A DNA stretch of 64,000 bases. Origin: Amycolatopsis taiwanensis DSM 45107. GTDB taxonomy: Bacteria > Actinomycetota > Actinomycetes > Mycobacteriales > Pseudonocardiaceae. Location: assembly GCF_000519205.1 (NCBI RefSeq), contig NZ_JAFB01000003.1, forward strand, positions 393,428-457,427, written 5' to 3'. The notes below the pieces were generated by a model. The model made no database searches and was not told the origin of the DNA. It saw only the letters and a program-made list of their open reading frames with translations. The position numbers were made by a program, and so were the translations under genes. Of the stretch, positions 16,813 to 25,664 are shown piece by piece (positions within the stretch are counted from its first letter, which is position 1; each line of letters starts with the position of its first letter).

Positions 16813-17925
16813 CAGTCCTCCCCCGTGGATGATCACGCCGCGGATGTTCTTTCCGTCGAGCATGTCCTGGTAGCCGTCGTTGACCTGCTCCAGCGAGTAC
16901 CGCCGGGTGATCAGCTCGTCGAGTTTGAGGTCGCCCGAGCGGTACAACCCGAGCAGGCGTGGCACGTCGTGGAGCGGGTTGCACGCGCCGAACACGGCGC
17001 CCTTCACCCGCCGCTGGTAGCCGATCAGCATGCCGGACGGCACGTCGAGCGCACCGTTGCCGACCGCGGTGATGGTGACCTGCCCGGACTTGCCGACGAC
17101 CTTGACCGCGTCGGCGATGACCTCGTCGTGCAGGACGCCGACGGTGATGATGGCGTGGTCGGCCAGCTCGCCCCAGGTGGTCTCGATCACGAAGTCGTGT
17201 GCGGAGGCGGCGTCGGCGAACGTGTGCGTGGCGCCGAAGACCTGCGCCATCTCCCGTTTGAACGGCACCGGGTCCACCACGATCACGTTCTTCGCGCCCG
17301 CGAACCGCGCACCCTGCACGGCGTTGCTGCCCACCCCGCCGGAGCCGTAGATCACCACCGTGTCCCCGGCCCGCACCCCGGCCGCGTACACCGCCGAGCC
17401 CCAGCCCGTCGGCACGCCGCAGCTGACCAGCGCGGCGACGTCGAAGGGAATGTCGTCGGGAATGCGGATGCAGGAGTATTCGGACACCACACCGTACTGC
17501 GAGAAGGTGCCCAGCACGCAGAGCCCGCCGAGGTCCTGACCGTCCAAATGGAACCGGAACGTGCCGTCCGGGAACATCCCGGTGCCCGCGTTCTTCCCGG
17601 CGTCGCAAAGGTTCTGGCGCGCGGTCGAGCAGTAGCGGCACTCACCGCAGGCCGGGATGAACGAGCACACCACGTGGTCACCGACCGCGACCCGGGTCAC
17701 CCCCTCCCCGACCGCGTCCACCACGCCGGCACCCTCGTGCCCGCCGACGACGGGGAACCGCATCGGGGCGTCGCCCTTCTGGATGTGGTCGTCGGAGTGG
17801 CACAGGCCCGCGGCGCGGAAGGAGATCCGTACCTCGTTCGCCTTCGGCTCGTCCAGCTCGACTTCCGTGATCTCCCAAGGCTTTCCGGCCTCCCGGCAGA
17901 TCGCGGCCCGCGTGGCCATGCTCAT
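16810..17925 (-). CDS. NDMA-dependent (nicotinoprotein-type) alcohol dehydrogenase, copy 2
   Basis: This 371-residue enzyme has the same landmarks as copy 1: GLCHSDDHI, GGHEGAGVV, structural cysteines in CGECRYCSTARQNLC, YGSGGVGSNAV and the C-terminal YQDMLDGKNIRGV. The two copies are alike along their whole length, so one arose by duplication. ATG 17925 (MSMATRAAI) is preferred to 18003 because the domain starts there and GGGGCGGAA precedes it. It is divergent from mdlC across 138 bases, so the two may share regulation. Confidence 0.87.
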   Translation of the reverse strand: MSMATRAAICREAGKPWEITEVELDEPKANEVRISFRAAGLCHSDDHIQKGDAPMRFPVVGGHEGAGVVDAVGEGVTRVAVGDHVVCSFIPACGECRYCSTARQNLCDAGKNAGTGMFPDGTFRFHLDGQDLGGLCVLGTFSQYGVVSEYSCIRIPDDIPFDVAALVSCGVPTGWGSAVYAAGVRAGDTVVIYGSGGVGSNAVQGARFAGAKNVIVVDPVPFKREMAQVFGATHTFADAASAHDFVIETTWGELADHAIITVGVLHDEVIADAVKVVGKSGQVTITAVGNGALDVPSGMLIGYQRRVKGAVFGACNPLHDVPRLLGLYRSGDLKLDELITRRYSLEQVNDGYQDMLDGKNIRGVIIHGGGL

Positions 17926-18063
17926 TTCCGCCCCGTTTCCCAGGTTTCGCGAAGTGCTCCGACTATCCCGCCGCGCGCGCCTGGCGCGCGATACGCCTTT
18001 CATGACGCGGAAAAGTCACGCGGCCACCGCAGGTGGCCAGGAGGGCGGGTTAGCTTGGGAGGT

Positions 18064-19650
18064 ATGACGACGGTGCGCGACACGGTCCACGAACTGCTCC
18101 GCGGCTGGGGACTGACCACGGTTTTCGGCAACCCGGGCTCCAACGAGCTGCCCTTCCTCGACCGGTTCCCCGCGGACTTCCGGTACATCCTGGGGCTGCA
18201 CGAAGGCGCCGTCCTCGCGATGGCGGACGGCTACGCGCAGGCCACCGGCAAGCCCGCGCTGGTCAACCTTCACGCCGCCGCCGGGCTGGGCAACGCGATG
18301 GGCAACCTGGCCAACGCCCGGGAGATGCACACCCCGCTGATCGTCACGGCCGGCCAGCAGGCCCGCGGCATGGTCGGGCTCGGCGCGATGCTCTCGGACG
18401 CGGAACTGACCACGGTGCCGCGCCCGCACGTGAAGGCCGCATTCGAACCGTTGCGGGCCCAGGACGTACCGCGCACGCTCGCGGAGGCGTATCACCTCGC
18501 GACGCTCCCGCCGACCGGGCCGGTGTTCGTGTCGCTGCCGCTCGACGACTGGTCCGCCGAGGTGGACCCGGCCGAGGTCGAGCACCTCGCGCGGCGCCGG
18601 GTCCACGCGCTCGGCGCGCCGGACGAGGCGCGGCTGACCGGCCTCGCGGCCAGGCTGGCGGCGGCGAAGTCACCGGCGCTGGTGGTCGGCCCGGAGGTGG
18701 ACACCGAGCCCACCTTCTCCCGGGTGGTCGAGCTTTCCGAGCGCGCGCGGCTGCCGGTGTGGCTGGCGCCCAGCCCGCCGCGCGCCGCCTTCCCCACCAC
18801 TCACCCGCACTTTCAGGGCGTGCTGCCGGCCAGCGTGGCCGGGGTCAGCCAGACCCTGGCCGGTCACGACCTCATCCTGGTGCTGGGTGCCCCGGTGTTC
18901 CGCTACCACTTCAACCAGCCCGGCCCGTACCTGCCGCCCGGCGCGGAACTGGTCTTCGTCACCAGCGACCCGGTGCAGGCCGCCCGCGCGCCGATGGGCG
19001 AGGCTCTGGTCGGTGACGTCGGCCGGGTGGTCGCCGGGCTGACCGGGCTCACCCTCCAGGCGCCGGACCGGCCCCCGGTCGTCCCCCGCAAGGCGCCGGA
19101 GCCGGTGCCCGCCCACGAGGCGCCGCTGCCGCCGGAGGCCGTGTTCGACACCATCGGCGCGAACCTGCCGCAGAACGCGCTGGTGGTCTACGAGGCCACT
19201 TCGCACACCGCCGAGTTCTGGGCGCGCACACCGCTGCACAGCGCGAACAGCCTGTATTTCCCCGCCGCCGGCGGACTCGGTTTCGGCCTGCCCGCCGCGG
19301 CCGGGATGGCACTGGCGCATCCGGACCGCCGGGTCTTCGCGATCCTCGGCGACGGATCGACCCAGTACGGCGTGCAGGGCCTGTGGACCGCGGCGCAGCA
19401 CGAACTGCCGATCACGTTCATCGTGCTGCGCAACGACGAATACGGCGGCCTGCGGTCGTTCATCGGGCCACTCGGTGTCCGGGGCGTGCCGGGTCTGGAC
19501 CTGCCCGGGCTCGACGTCGTCACCGTCGCCCGCGGCTACGGGCTGCCCGCCGAACGCGTGGATACCTTGGCAGCACTGGAAAAGGCGCTCACCTCGACGC
19601 TGGCCGGACCACTGCTGCTGGAGGTCCCGATACCACCACGCGGCAAATAA
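18064..19650 (+). CDS. mdlC: Benzoylformate decarboxylase (ThDP-dependent)
   Basis: A 528-residue ThDP enzyme converting benzoylformate to benzaldehyde and CO2. The expected active-site landmarks are present: PGSNELPF (serine), LHEGAVLAMADGYA (the cofactor-activating glutamate), NLHAAAGLGNA (histidine) and the Mg-ThDP motif from GDGSTQYG to LRNDEYG. The ATG has GGGAGG almost touching it, and an in-frame GTG at 18073 is an alternative better spaced start. With ADH and ALDH neighbours it fits a mandelate-like or aryl 2-oxo-acid route. Other ThDP decarboxylases are less likely given these residues. Confidence 0.85.
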   Translation: MTTVRDTVHELLRGWGLTTVFGNPGSNELPFLDRFPADFRYILGLHEGAVLAMADGYAQATGKPALVNLHAAAGLGNAMGNLANAREMHTPLIVTAGQQARGMVGLGAMLSDAELTTVPRPHVKAAFEPLRAQDVPRTLAEAYHLATLPPTGPVFVSLPLDDWSAEVDPAEVEHLARRRVHALGAPDEARLTGLAARLAAAKSPALVVGPEVDTEPTFSRVVELSERARLPVWLAPSPPRAAFPTTHPHFQGVLPASVAGVSQTLAGHDLILVLGAPVFRYHFNQPGPYLPPGAELVFVTSDPVQAARAPMGEALVGDVGRVVAGLTGLTLQAPDRPPVVPRKAPEPVPAHEAPLPPEAVFDTIGANLPQNALVVYEATSHTAEFWARTPLHSANSLYFPAAGGLGFGLPAAAGMALAHPDRRVFAILGDGSTQYGVQGLWTAAQHELPITFIVLRNDEYGGLRSFIGPLGVRGVPGLDLPGLDVVTVARGYGLPAERVDTLAALEKALTSTLAGPLLLEVPIPPRGK

Positions 19651-19781
19651 AGCCAAGACAGTGTTGTTCAGAACGTGTTCGGGTAGCCAGGCCGTGACTT
19701 CTTCTCGTGCAGCGTTGTGCCAAGTCGACCAACGTGCTCATCTCGCGTTTTGAACGAAACCAAGACATTTGTCCCGGGTGT

Positions 19782-19813
19782 CGTGGTGCCGTCGCCGCAT
19801 TGACGGCACCACG
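19782..19813. terminator. Perfect 12-bp hairpin between mdlC and the transporter gene
   Basis: CGTGGTGCCGTC (19782-19793) and GACGGCACCACG (19802-19813) are exactly complementary around an 8-base loop. They are followed by GCGCCCTTCTTT. It could terminate mdlC mRNA or act as an attenuator in the leader of the transporter, whose start lies 75 bases on. Confidence 0.55.
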
Positions 19814-19887
19814 GCGCCCTTCTTTACTCATTGTTCACAACAGTATGGACAGCGCTTGGCCTTCATCACGCGGAGGGTGGTTCCGCC

Positions 19888-21201
19888 ATGCCCGGGTCGC
19901 CAAGCAGGGGCTCGATCCTGCTCGCCAGTTGTGTCGGCACTTCGATCGAGTGGTACGACTACTACGTCTTCAACAGCGCCGCCGCGCTGGTGTTCGGTTC
20001 GCTGTTCTATCCCTCGTTCTCGCCGGTGGCCGGCACGCTGGCGGCGTTCGGCACGTTCGCCGTGGGCTTCATCGCCCGGCCGCTCGGCGGCGCGGTGATC
20101 GGCCACTTCGGCGACCGGATCGGCCGCAAGACGATGCTGGTGCTGACCCTGATGCTCGCCGGGGTGTCCACGTTCCTCATCGGCCTGCTGCCGACCTACG
20201 CCACGATCGGCGTGGCCGCCCCGATCCTGCTGGTGATCCTGCGGCTCGCGCAGGGCTTCGGGGTCGGTGGCGAATGGGGCGGCGCGCTGCTGGTCGCCAC
20301 CGAGAACGCCACCCCGCGGCAGCGAGCCGTGTACGGCAGCTTCGCTCAGTTCGGCGTGCCGATCGGCGTGCTCACCTCGAACCTGGTGTTCCTGTTCGCG
20401 GTGCAGATCTCCGGCGACAGCCTGAAAACCTGGGGCTGGCGGATTCCCTTCCTGCTCAGCATCGCGCTGCTGGTGGTCGGCATGGTGGTCCGGCGCAGGG
20501 TGTCCGAAAGCCCGGAATTCCAGCGGGTGAAGGAAAGGCGCGAGGTCAGCAGGCTGCCCGTGGCCACCCTGCTGCGTGAGCGGCCGGGCACGCTCATCCT
20601 GGCCAGCCTCGCCGCGATCGCGCCACCGGCCGTGGGTTACACGGTGATGGTGTACATGCTGAACTACGGCACCGCCGCGGTCGGGTTCGACCGCAGCACG
20701 CTGCTCACCCTGATCCTGATCTCCGCGGTGCTGTGGATCGCGATGATCTACGTGGCCGCACGGTGGGCCGACCGCTGGGGCAGCAAGCGGATCTACGCCA
20801 TCGGCGCGCTGACCGCGGTGCTGTGGGCGTTCCCGTTGTTCCTGCTGGTGAACACGAAGAGCGTGCCGGCCGCGCTGTTCTCGTTCCTGATGGCCGCGGT
20901 GGTGCAGGCCATCATGGCCGGCGCGCAGGGTGCGCTGTTCACCGAGATCTTCGACACCCGCACCCGGTTCTCCGGCGCGTCCATCGCCTACCAGCTCGGT
21001 GGCCTGATCGGCGGCGCGGTCACGCCGATCGTGGCGACCGCACTGTTCGGCGCCTACCACTCCTCGACGCCCATCTCCCTCTACTTAGGACTGGTCTGCC
21101 TGGTCAGCCTGCTGGCGGTGCTGGGTTTGCGCGTCCGGACCGGGCAACGCGCCGACGGCAGCGACCAGCAGGCCGCCCTGCACGACCCTTCCGGTGTGTG
21201 A
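19888..21201 (+). CDS. MHS-family MFS transporter (carboxylate/aromatic acid uptake)
   Basis: A 437-residue, 12-helix transporter of the metabolite:H+ symporter group. It opens with VGTSIEWYDYYVF, has GHFGDRIGRK between helices 2 and 3 and RLAQGFGVGGEWGGA in helix 4. Such proteins import organic and aromatic acids with protons, which fits a position right after benzoylformate decarboxylase. ATG 19888 follows GGAGGGTGG and opens the conserved N-terminus; the frame extends upstream to 19831 without good support. Confidence 0.85.
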   Translation: MPGSPSRGSILLASCVGTSIEWYDYYVFNSAAALVFGSLFYPSFSPVAGTLAAFGTFAVGFIARPLGGAVIGHFGDRIGRKTMLVLTLMLAGVSTFLIGLLPTYATIGVAAPILLVILRLAQGFGVGGEWGGALLVATENATPRQRAVYGSFAQFGVPIGVLTSNLVFLFAVQISGDSLKTWGWRIPFLLSIALLVVGMVVRRRVSESPEFQRVKERREVSRLPVATLLRERPGTLILASLAAIAPPAVGYTVMVYMLNYGTAAVGFDRSTLLTLILISAVLWIAMIYVAARWADRWGSKRIYAIGALTAVLWAFPLFLLVNTKSVPAALFSFLMAAVVQAIMAGAQGALFTEIFDTRTRFSGASIAYQLGGLIGGAVTPIVATALFGAYHSSTPISLYLGLVCLVSLLAVLGLRVRTGQRADGSDQQAALHDPSGV

Positions 21202-21270
21202 AAGCACGGTGGACCGGTCGCGGAATGCGGGCCTACCTTCGGATGCGAATCGTCGAGGCAGGAGTTCGTC

Positions 21271-21825
21271 ATGTTCGAAGCCATGATCGATCCGACCGCC
21301 CACCTGGGCACCACCACCGGTTCCAGCGCGCGGGCGCCGCGTCCGGCCGACCTGCGCGGACTGACCGTCGGGCTGCTCGCCAACACCAAGAAGAACGCCG
21401 AGACCTTCCTCGAAGCGGTGGGGGAAGCGCTGATCTCCGAACATGGGGTGGCGAACCTGGTGCGCCGCAAGAAACTCAACATCGCCCAGCCCGCGCCCGC
21501 CGAAATGGCCGAGGAACTGGTCTCCTCCTGTGACGTGGTCGTCGTCGGCGTCGGCGACTGCGGTTCGTGCAGCGCGTCGGCCGTCGCGGACGGGCTGGTC
21601 TTCGAGGCAGCCGGGGTTCCCGCGGTGGTCATCTGCAGCGACGCCTTCAAGGCGACCGCCGACGCGATGGCCTCCCTCAAGGGGTCCCCCGGCTACCCCT
21701 ATGTCCAGACCCGCCACCCGGTCGCGCCGCTGAACGGCGACGAGATCCGGGACCGGGCCAGTGCCGCGCTACCCGAACTCGTCGCGATTCTCACCGACCG
21801 GCCGGCCACGACGGCGGCCGCATGA
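21271..21825 (+). CDS. UGSC-family protein, cysteine form
   Basis: A 184-residue protein whose hallmark is GDCGSCSASAV near residue 95, the position where the family's selenoprotein members have the Sec-Gly-Ser-Cys motif. Here the first residue is encoded by TGC, so it is an ordinary cysteine. LRGLTVGLLANTKKNAETFL and VVVVGVGDCG suggest a Rossmann-like fold. The family's reaction is not established to my knowledge. A redox or metal-thiolate role is inferred from CGSC. The start has CAGGAG upstream. It follows the MHS transporter by 69 bases and may belong to the same unit. Confidence 0.75.
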   Translation: MFEAMIDPTAHLGTTTGSSARAPRPADLRGLTVGLLANTKKNAETFLEAVGEALISEHGVANLVRRKKLNIAQPAPAEMAEELVSSCDVVVVGVGDCGSCSASAVADGLVFEAAGVPAVVICSDAFKATADAMASLKGSPGYPYVQTRHPVAPLNGDEIRDRASAALPELVAILTDRPATTAAA

Positions 21826-21899
21826 CCGGCGCCGCCTGATATTCCAGCCGGAGACCACAACTGGTCGACGAGCTGGTCGCCGACGGCACCGCGGGCGGC

Positions 21900-22496
21900 T
21901 CAGCCTCCCGGTACCGGGCCCGCTCGAGGCCGGTCTGACGAAACTCTGGCCGTAGCGCGCCACCAGCGGCGCGACACCAGCGCGGCCAGCCCGGCGCCGG
22001 CGGCGTTGAGCAGTACATCGTCCACAGAGGACACCCGGTCCAGCCGCAGAACGTACTGCGCGGTCTCGATCAGGACCGAGCAGCCCGCCGCGAGCGCCAG
22101 TATTCGCGGTACCGACGCCAGCGCCGCGAACCGCAGCGGGGCGAAGAACCCCAGCGCCGCGAACACCAGCAGGTTGCCGACGATCTGGACCGTCGCCCGC
22201 ACCGGCTCACTTGAGAGGATCGCGAACAGGTCCCGCAGCGGTACCAGGCTCGCCCGGCCGGGGACGGCCCCGGCCCGGTCGCCCGGCAACATGGTCAACC
22301 ACACCCACGGCACTGTCCCGTAGACGATGCCGACCTCGGCCAGCGACCTGCGCCACGCCCACGCCGGCGTGCTGCCGGTGGCCCTTCGACGGCGGGCCAG
22401 AGCCCACACCGCCAGCGCGGCCAACGGCAGTACGGCCACCGTGATGAGCGCAACGCCGGTGAACGTACCGACCCAGCCGTGCCACCCCTTGACCAT
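21900..22496 (-). CDS. VanZ-like membrane protein
   Basis: A 198-residue integral membrane protein with several hydrophobic segments and VanZ-type features: NLLVFAALGFFAPL, SVLIETAQYVLRLDRVSSVDDVLLN and a basic C-terminus. VanZ proteins are linked to teicoplanin resistance, but most actinobacterial homologues are of unknown role. ATG 22496 has GGAGG about five bases upstream and is preferred to the longer frame from 22628. Confidence 0.75.
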   Translation of the reverse strand: MVKGWHGWVGTFTGVALITVAVLPLAALAVWALARRRRATGSTPAWAWRRSLAEVGIVYGTVPWVWLTMLPGDRAGAVPGRASLVPLRDLFAILSSEPVRATVQIVGNLLVFAALGFFAPLRFAALASVPRILALAAGCSVLIETAQYVLRLDRVSSVDDVLLNAAGAGLAALVSRRWWRATARVSSDRPRAGPVPGG

Positions 22497-22670
22497 GCCA
22501 CCTCCGCTTGGCGTCCGACCGCGAAATCTACCCGCGGGCCAAAACGATGTCTTCGTGCGCAGAAGATGTGACGGTTGTCCGGCTGTACGCCGCACCGTGT
22601 CGGATGCGGTGGAGTTCCCGAAGGCCAACGGGCGGTGCCAACGCCGGCCGGTGACGGCCTGCGTCTCCCG

Positions 22671-23261
22671 CTAAGCGGACTGCGCCCGGGAGCGGGCGCG
22701 AATGTGCATGCGTTCGCCTTGGGGACCGAACAGGTTGAGTACTTCCACCGCGGACTCGCCGGTTGAGCCGAACCAGTGCGGCAGTCGGGTGTCGAACTCC
22801 GCGGCCTCCCCCGGCCCCAGGGTCAGGTCGCGGTCGGCCACGACGAGCCGCAGACGCCCGGACAGGACGTAGAGCCACTCGTAGCCCTCGTGCGTGCACG
22901 GCTCGGGCCGGCTCTGCCTGGCCGGAATGATCGACTTCCAGGCCTGCAGCGGCCCCGGCTGGGTCGACAGCGGGATCACCGTGCGTCCGTTGTGAACGCG
23001 GGGCCGGTGCCGGATCCGCGGGTCGCCGACCTCCGGCGCCCCGACGAGTTCGTCCAGCGGTACCTGGTGGGCCTGCGCGATGGGCAGCAGTAGTTCCAGG
23101 CTCGGACGGCGTTGTCCCGACTCCAGCCTGGACAGCGTGCTCTTCGAGATGCCGGTGGCCTCGGCCAGCGCCGACAGGGTCACGCTGCGCTGCATACGGA
23201 TGCGCTTCAGTCGAGGCCCGACCTGGGCCAGCGCGGCGGCGATGGGGGATTGCCCGTCCAT
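22671..23261 (-). CDS. XRE-family regulator with C-terminal cupin
   Basis: About 196 residues. A helix-turn-helix spans roughly 18-72 (LSALAEATGISKSTLSRLES is the recognition region). A small cupin barrel follows (about 110-185, with EPCTHEGYEWLYVLSGRL and LGPGEAAEFDTRLPHWF). Such regulators sense a small ligand and usually repress adjacent genes. It diverges from the flavoprotein-MFS pair across about 90 bases, so those two genes are the likely targets. ATG 23261 is chosen because upstream codons lack family resemblance. Confidence 0.85.
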   Translation of the reverse strand: MDGQSPIAAALAQVGPRLKRIRMQRSVTLSALAEATGISKSTLSRLESGQRRPSLELLLPIAQAHQVPLDELVGAPEVGDPRIRHRPRVHNGRTVIPLSTQPGPLQAWKSIIPARQSRPEPCTHEGYEWLYVLSGRLRLVVADRDLTLGPGEAAEFDTRLPHWFGSTGESAVEVLNLFGPQGERMHIRARSRAQSA

Positions 23262-23352
23262 GCGCCCAGTCCACACCCGCGTCCCAGAAATGGCAACAGA
23301 AGTTGCCGCTTTGCCGACACAGACCGCAGCATCGGCCGTGGAGGTGATCGCC

Positions 23353-24360
23353 ATGATCGAGGCGACGAACAACCTGAACAACGAAGAGGGGACGTACGAC
23401 GTGGTGGTGGCCGGCGCGGGAGCGGCCGGCCTGAACGCCGCGCTGCTCCTCGGCCGCGCCCGCCGCAAGGTCGCGGTCGTCGACGCCGGCGAGCCGCGCA
23501 ATGCACCCGCTTCGCACATGCACGGTTTCCTGTCCCGCGACGGCCTGCCACCCGCAACCCTGCTCGATCTCGGACGAGCCGAGATCGCCCGCTACGGCGT
23601 GCGGTTCCTTCGCGGCCGGGTGGAGCGGATCGACCGTGGCCACGCCGGCTACCAGATCCGCATGGCGGACGGGGCGAAGCTCACGGCACGCCGCGTCCTG
23701 GTGGCGACCGGGTTGCGCGACGAGTTGCCGGACATCCCAGGCGTGCACGAGCGGTGGGGCAGGGACCTGCTGCACTGCCCGTACTGCCACGCCTACGAGG
23801 TCCGCGAGAGGCCCCTGGCCGTTCTCGGCACCCAACCGGGAGCGGTGCACCAAGCCCTGCTCCTGCGCCAGTGGAGCGACGACGTGATCTTGTTGCCACA
23901 CACCCTCGGCCTCACCGTGGAGGACCGGGAACGGCTGGAAGCACGCGGGGTGCGCCTCGTCGAGGGAAAGATAAAGCAACTCGTCGTCGACGGTGACCGG
24001 CTGCGCGGAATCGAGCTCACCGACGGCCGCGTCGTACCCCGCGCCACCGCGTTCCTCTTTCCGCGCCCGATCCCGAACGACGAGCTGCTGACCCGCCTTG
24101 GCTGCGACAAGGACGACAACGGCTGGGTCGTCACCGACCGCACCGGGCGCACCAGCGTGGCCGGCGTCTGGGCCGCCGGCAACGTCATCGACCCTCGCGC
24201 CCAGGTCGTCACCGCGGCCGGCATGGGATCCGCGGCCGGCTTCGCCATCAACACCGGCCTGCTGGACGAAGACGTCGACCGCGCCGTCGCACAGCGCCGC
24301 GCCAGCGCCGCCACCCAGCCGCTCGACTCGACCTCGCAGGTCGGGGGCGAGGGCCGATGA
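23353..24360 (+). CDS. Thioredoxin-reductase-like FAD/NAD(P) oxidoreductase
   Basis: A 335-residue flavoprotein with GAGAAGLNAALLLGRA for FAD near the N-terminus, the redox pair CPYC in LHCPYCHAYEV and a C-terminal SVAGVWAAGNV FAD-binding segment. The second nucleotide loop is unusual, VLGTQPGAVHQ instead of a GxGxxA motif. The NAD(P)H site may therefore be weak, and a ferredoxin or disulfide-exchange partner is possible. The start follows GGAGGTG. Its stop overlaps the next start as ATGA, so it is coupled to the MFS exporter. Confidence 0.82.
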   Translation: MIEATNNLNNEEGTYDVVVAGAGAAGLNAALLLGRARRKVAVVDAGEPRNAPASHMHGFLSRDGLPPATLLDLGRAEIARYGVRFLRGRVERIDRGHAGYQIRMADGAKLTARRVLVATGLRDELPDIPGVHERWGRDLLHCPYCHAYEVRERPLAVLGTQPGAVHQALLLRQWSDDVILLPHTLGLTVEDRERLEARGVRLVEGKIKQLVVDGDRLRGIELTDGRVVPRATAFLFPRPIPNDELLTRLGCDKDDNGWVVTDRTGRTSVAGVWAAGNVIDPRAQVVTAAGMGSAAGFAINTGLLDEDVDRAVAQRRASAATQPLDSTSQVGGEGR

Positions 24361-25553
24361 GCGTCGAAACCCCACAGCAGCCACGGGTTGCTCGCGGGAG
24401 GCTGCCGCTCGGGGTCTACCTGCTGGCGTTCAGCCTGTTCGCCATGGGCAGCGCGGAGTTCCTGCTCGCCGGGGTGCTTCCCGCGGTCGCGGACAACCTG
24501 AAGATCGAGTTGTCCGCCGCGGGCGCGCTGATCTCGACGTTCGCCGCTGGTGTCGTCGTCGGCGGGCCGCCCCTGGCCATCCTGACCCTGCGCTGGCCAC
24601 GGCGGACGACGCTGGTGATCACGCAGGCCATCTTCGCCGCTGCCGTGACGATCGGCCTGCTCACCGACAGCTACGCGGTGCTGCTGGCCACCCGGGTCAT
24701 CTGCGGCCTCGCCTACGCAGGATTCTGGGCGGTCGCCGCGGTCACCGCGATCGGCCTGGTCACGCCCGACCGCACCGCCCGCGCCTCCGGCGTGGTCGTC
24801 AGCGGGCTCAGCCTCGCCATGATCGCTGGTGGCCCGGCGGGCGCGCTGGTCAGCTACTTCACCGGTTGGCGGGGCGGGTTCTGGGGCGTGGTCGCCCTCA
24901 CGGTCGCCGGCGCGATCCTCACCCTCCTCGTGCTACCGGCGACGAGCACGAACACGGAACCAAGTGTGCGGCGGGAACTGCGCACCATGAGACGACCGCA
25001 GCTGTGGATCATCTATGCCATCACCATTCTGAGCACCGCCGCCTACATGATTTCCTTCAACTATTTGGCGGCGTTTTTGACCGGCCTCACCGGCGTCCCG
25101 GGCGTCTGGGTTCCCGCGGTCCTCGCGCTGTTCGGTGCCGGCGCCTTCATCGGCCTGTCCATCGGTGGCAGGGTCGCCGACCGGTGGCCCTCGCACGCGC
25201 TCCTGGCCGGAGCGGCAGGAATCCTGCTCGCTTCGGTCCTGCTGGCGATCCTCGCCCGGCACGCGGTGGCCGTTGTTCCCCTGGTCCTGCTGCTCGGAAT
25301 CGCCGGATTCGTGCTCAACCCGGCCATCTACCGGCGAGCCTTCACCATCGCGTCGGACGCGCCGACACTCGCCGGGGCCACCACGGTCTCCGCGTTCCAA
25401 CTCGGTATCAGCCTCGTCCCCGCGCTCGCCGGGACCGCGCTGGACGCCGGCGCCGGAATCGTCTCGGTCACCTGGATCGGTGCCGCGCTGGCCGCGGTCA
25501 CCGTGCCGGCCATCCTGGCCGACCGGGCGACAGCTCGTAACCGTGCGCGCTAA
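24357..25553 (+). CDS. MFS exporter (Cmx/CmrA-type drug efflux)
   Basis: A 398-residue, 12-helix major facilitator with FSLFAMGSAEFLLAGVLPAV at the start, characteristic of the chloramphenicol/arabinose efflux group, and GPAGALVSYFTGWRGGFWGV in the middle. It probably exports a toxic small molecule. It is coupled to the upstream flavoprotein, and the XRE-cupin regulator is divergent, so the three form one detoxification module. Its TAA stop lies inside an inverted-repeat element. Confidence 0.82.
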   Translation: MSVETPQQPRVARGRLPLGVYLLAFSLFAMGSAEFLLAGVLPAVADNLKIELSAAGALISTFAAGVVVGGPPLAILTLRWPRRTTLVITQAIFAAAVTIGLLTDSYAVLLATRVICGLAYAGFWAVAAVTAIGLVTPDRTARASGVVVSGLSLAMIAGGPAGALVSYFTGWRGGFWGVVALTVAGAILTLLVLPATSTNTEPSVRRELRTMRRPQLWIIYAITILSTAAYMISFNYLAAFLTGLTGVPGVWVPAVLALFGAGAFIGLSIGGRVADRWPSHALLAGAAGILLASVLLAILARHAVAVVPLVLLLGIAGFVLNPAIYRRAFTIASDAPTLAGATTVSAFQLGISLVPALAGTALDAGAGIVSVTWIGAALAAVTVPAILADRATARNRAR

Positions 25554-25664
25554 GTGGTGTTTCCGAAGCGACGGAGTCGCCTGCCACTTCCAACCGGTCT
25601 GCAGGGTTGACGGCTGGGCGCGTTCTCGGGGAGGCACCGGGAACGCGCCCAGCCGAGCCACTTA
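25551..25664. repeat. Inverted-repeat element bearing both stop codons
   Basis: This 114-bp segment starts TAAGTGG and ends CCACTTA, perfect 7-bp ends. Each end contains the TAA stop of one of two convergent genes (MFS exporter and binding protein). Next to the left end is GTGTTTCCGAAGCGACGGAG, matching the elements at 16629 and 57890. The interior carries a strong hairpin at 25611-25655. Confidence 0.65.
25611..25655. terminator. Bidirectional terminator-like hairpin
   Basis: CGGCTGGGCGCGTTC and GAACGCGCCCAGCCG form a perfect 15-bp stem around a 15-base loop. It lies between two convergent genes and has no T-tract, as is usual for actinomycete terminators. Confidence 0.75.

Noticed and set aside
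16825..18063. Apparent 413-residue N-terminal extension of benzoylformate decarboxylase
   Set aside because: The extra part is antisense to the second NDMA-ADH gene; the real protein begins at the conserved TVRDTVHELL.
21556..21570. Selenocysteine codon in the UGSC gene
   Set aside because: The motif codon is TGC; there is no in-frame TGA at the motif.
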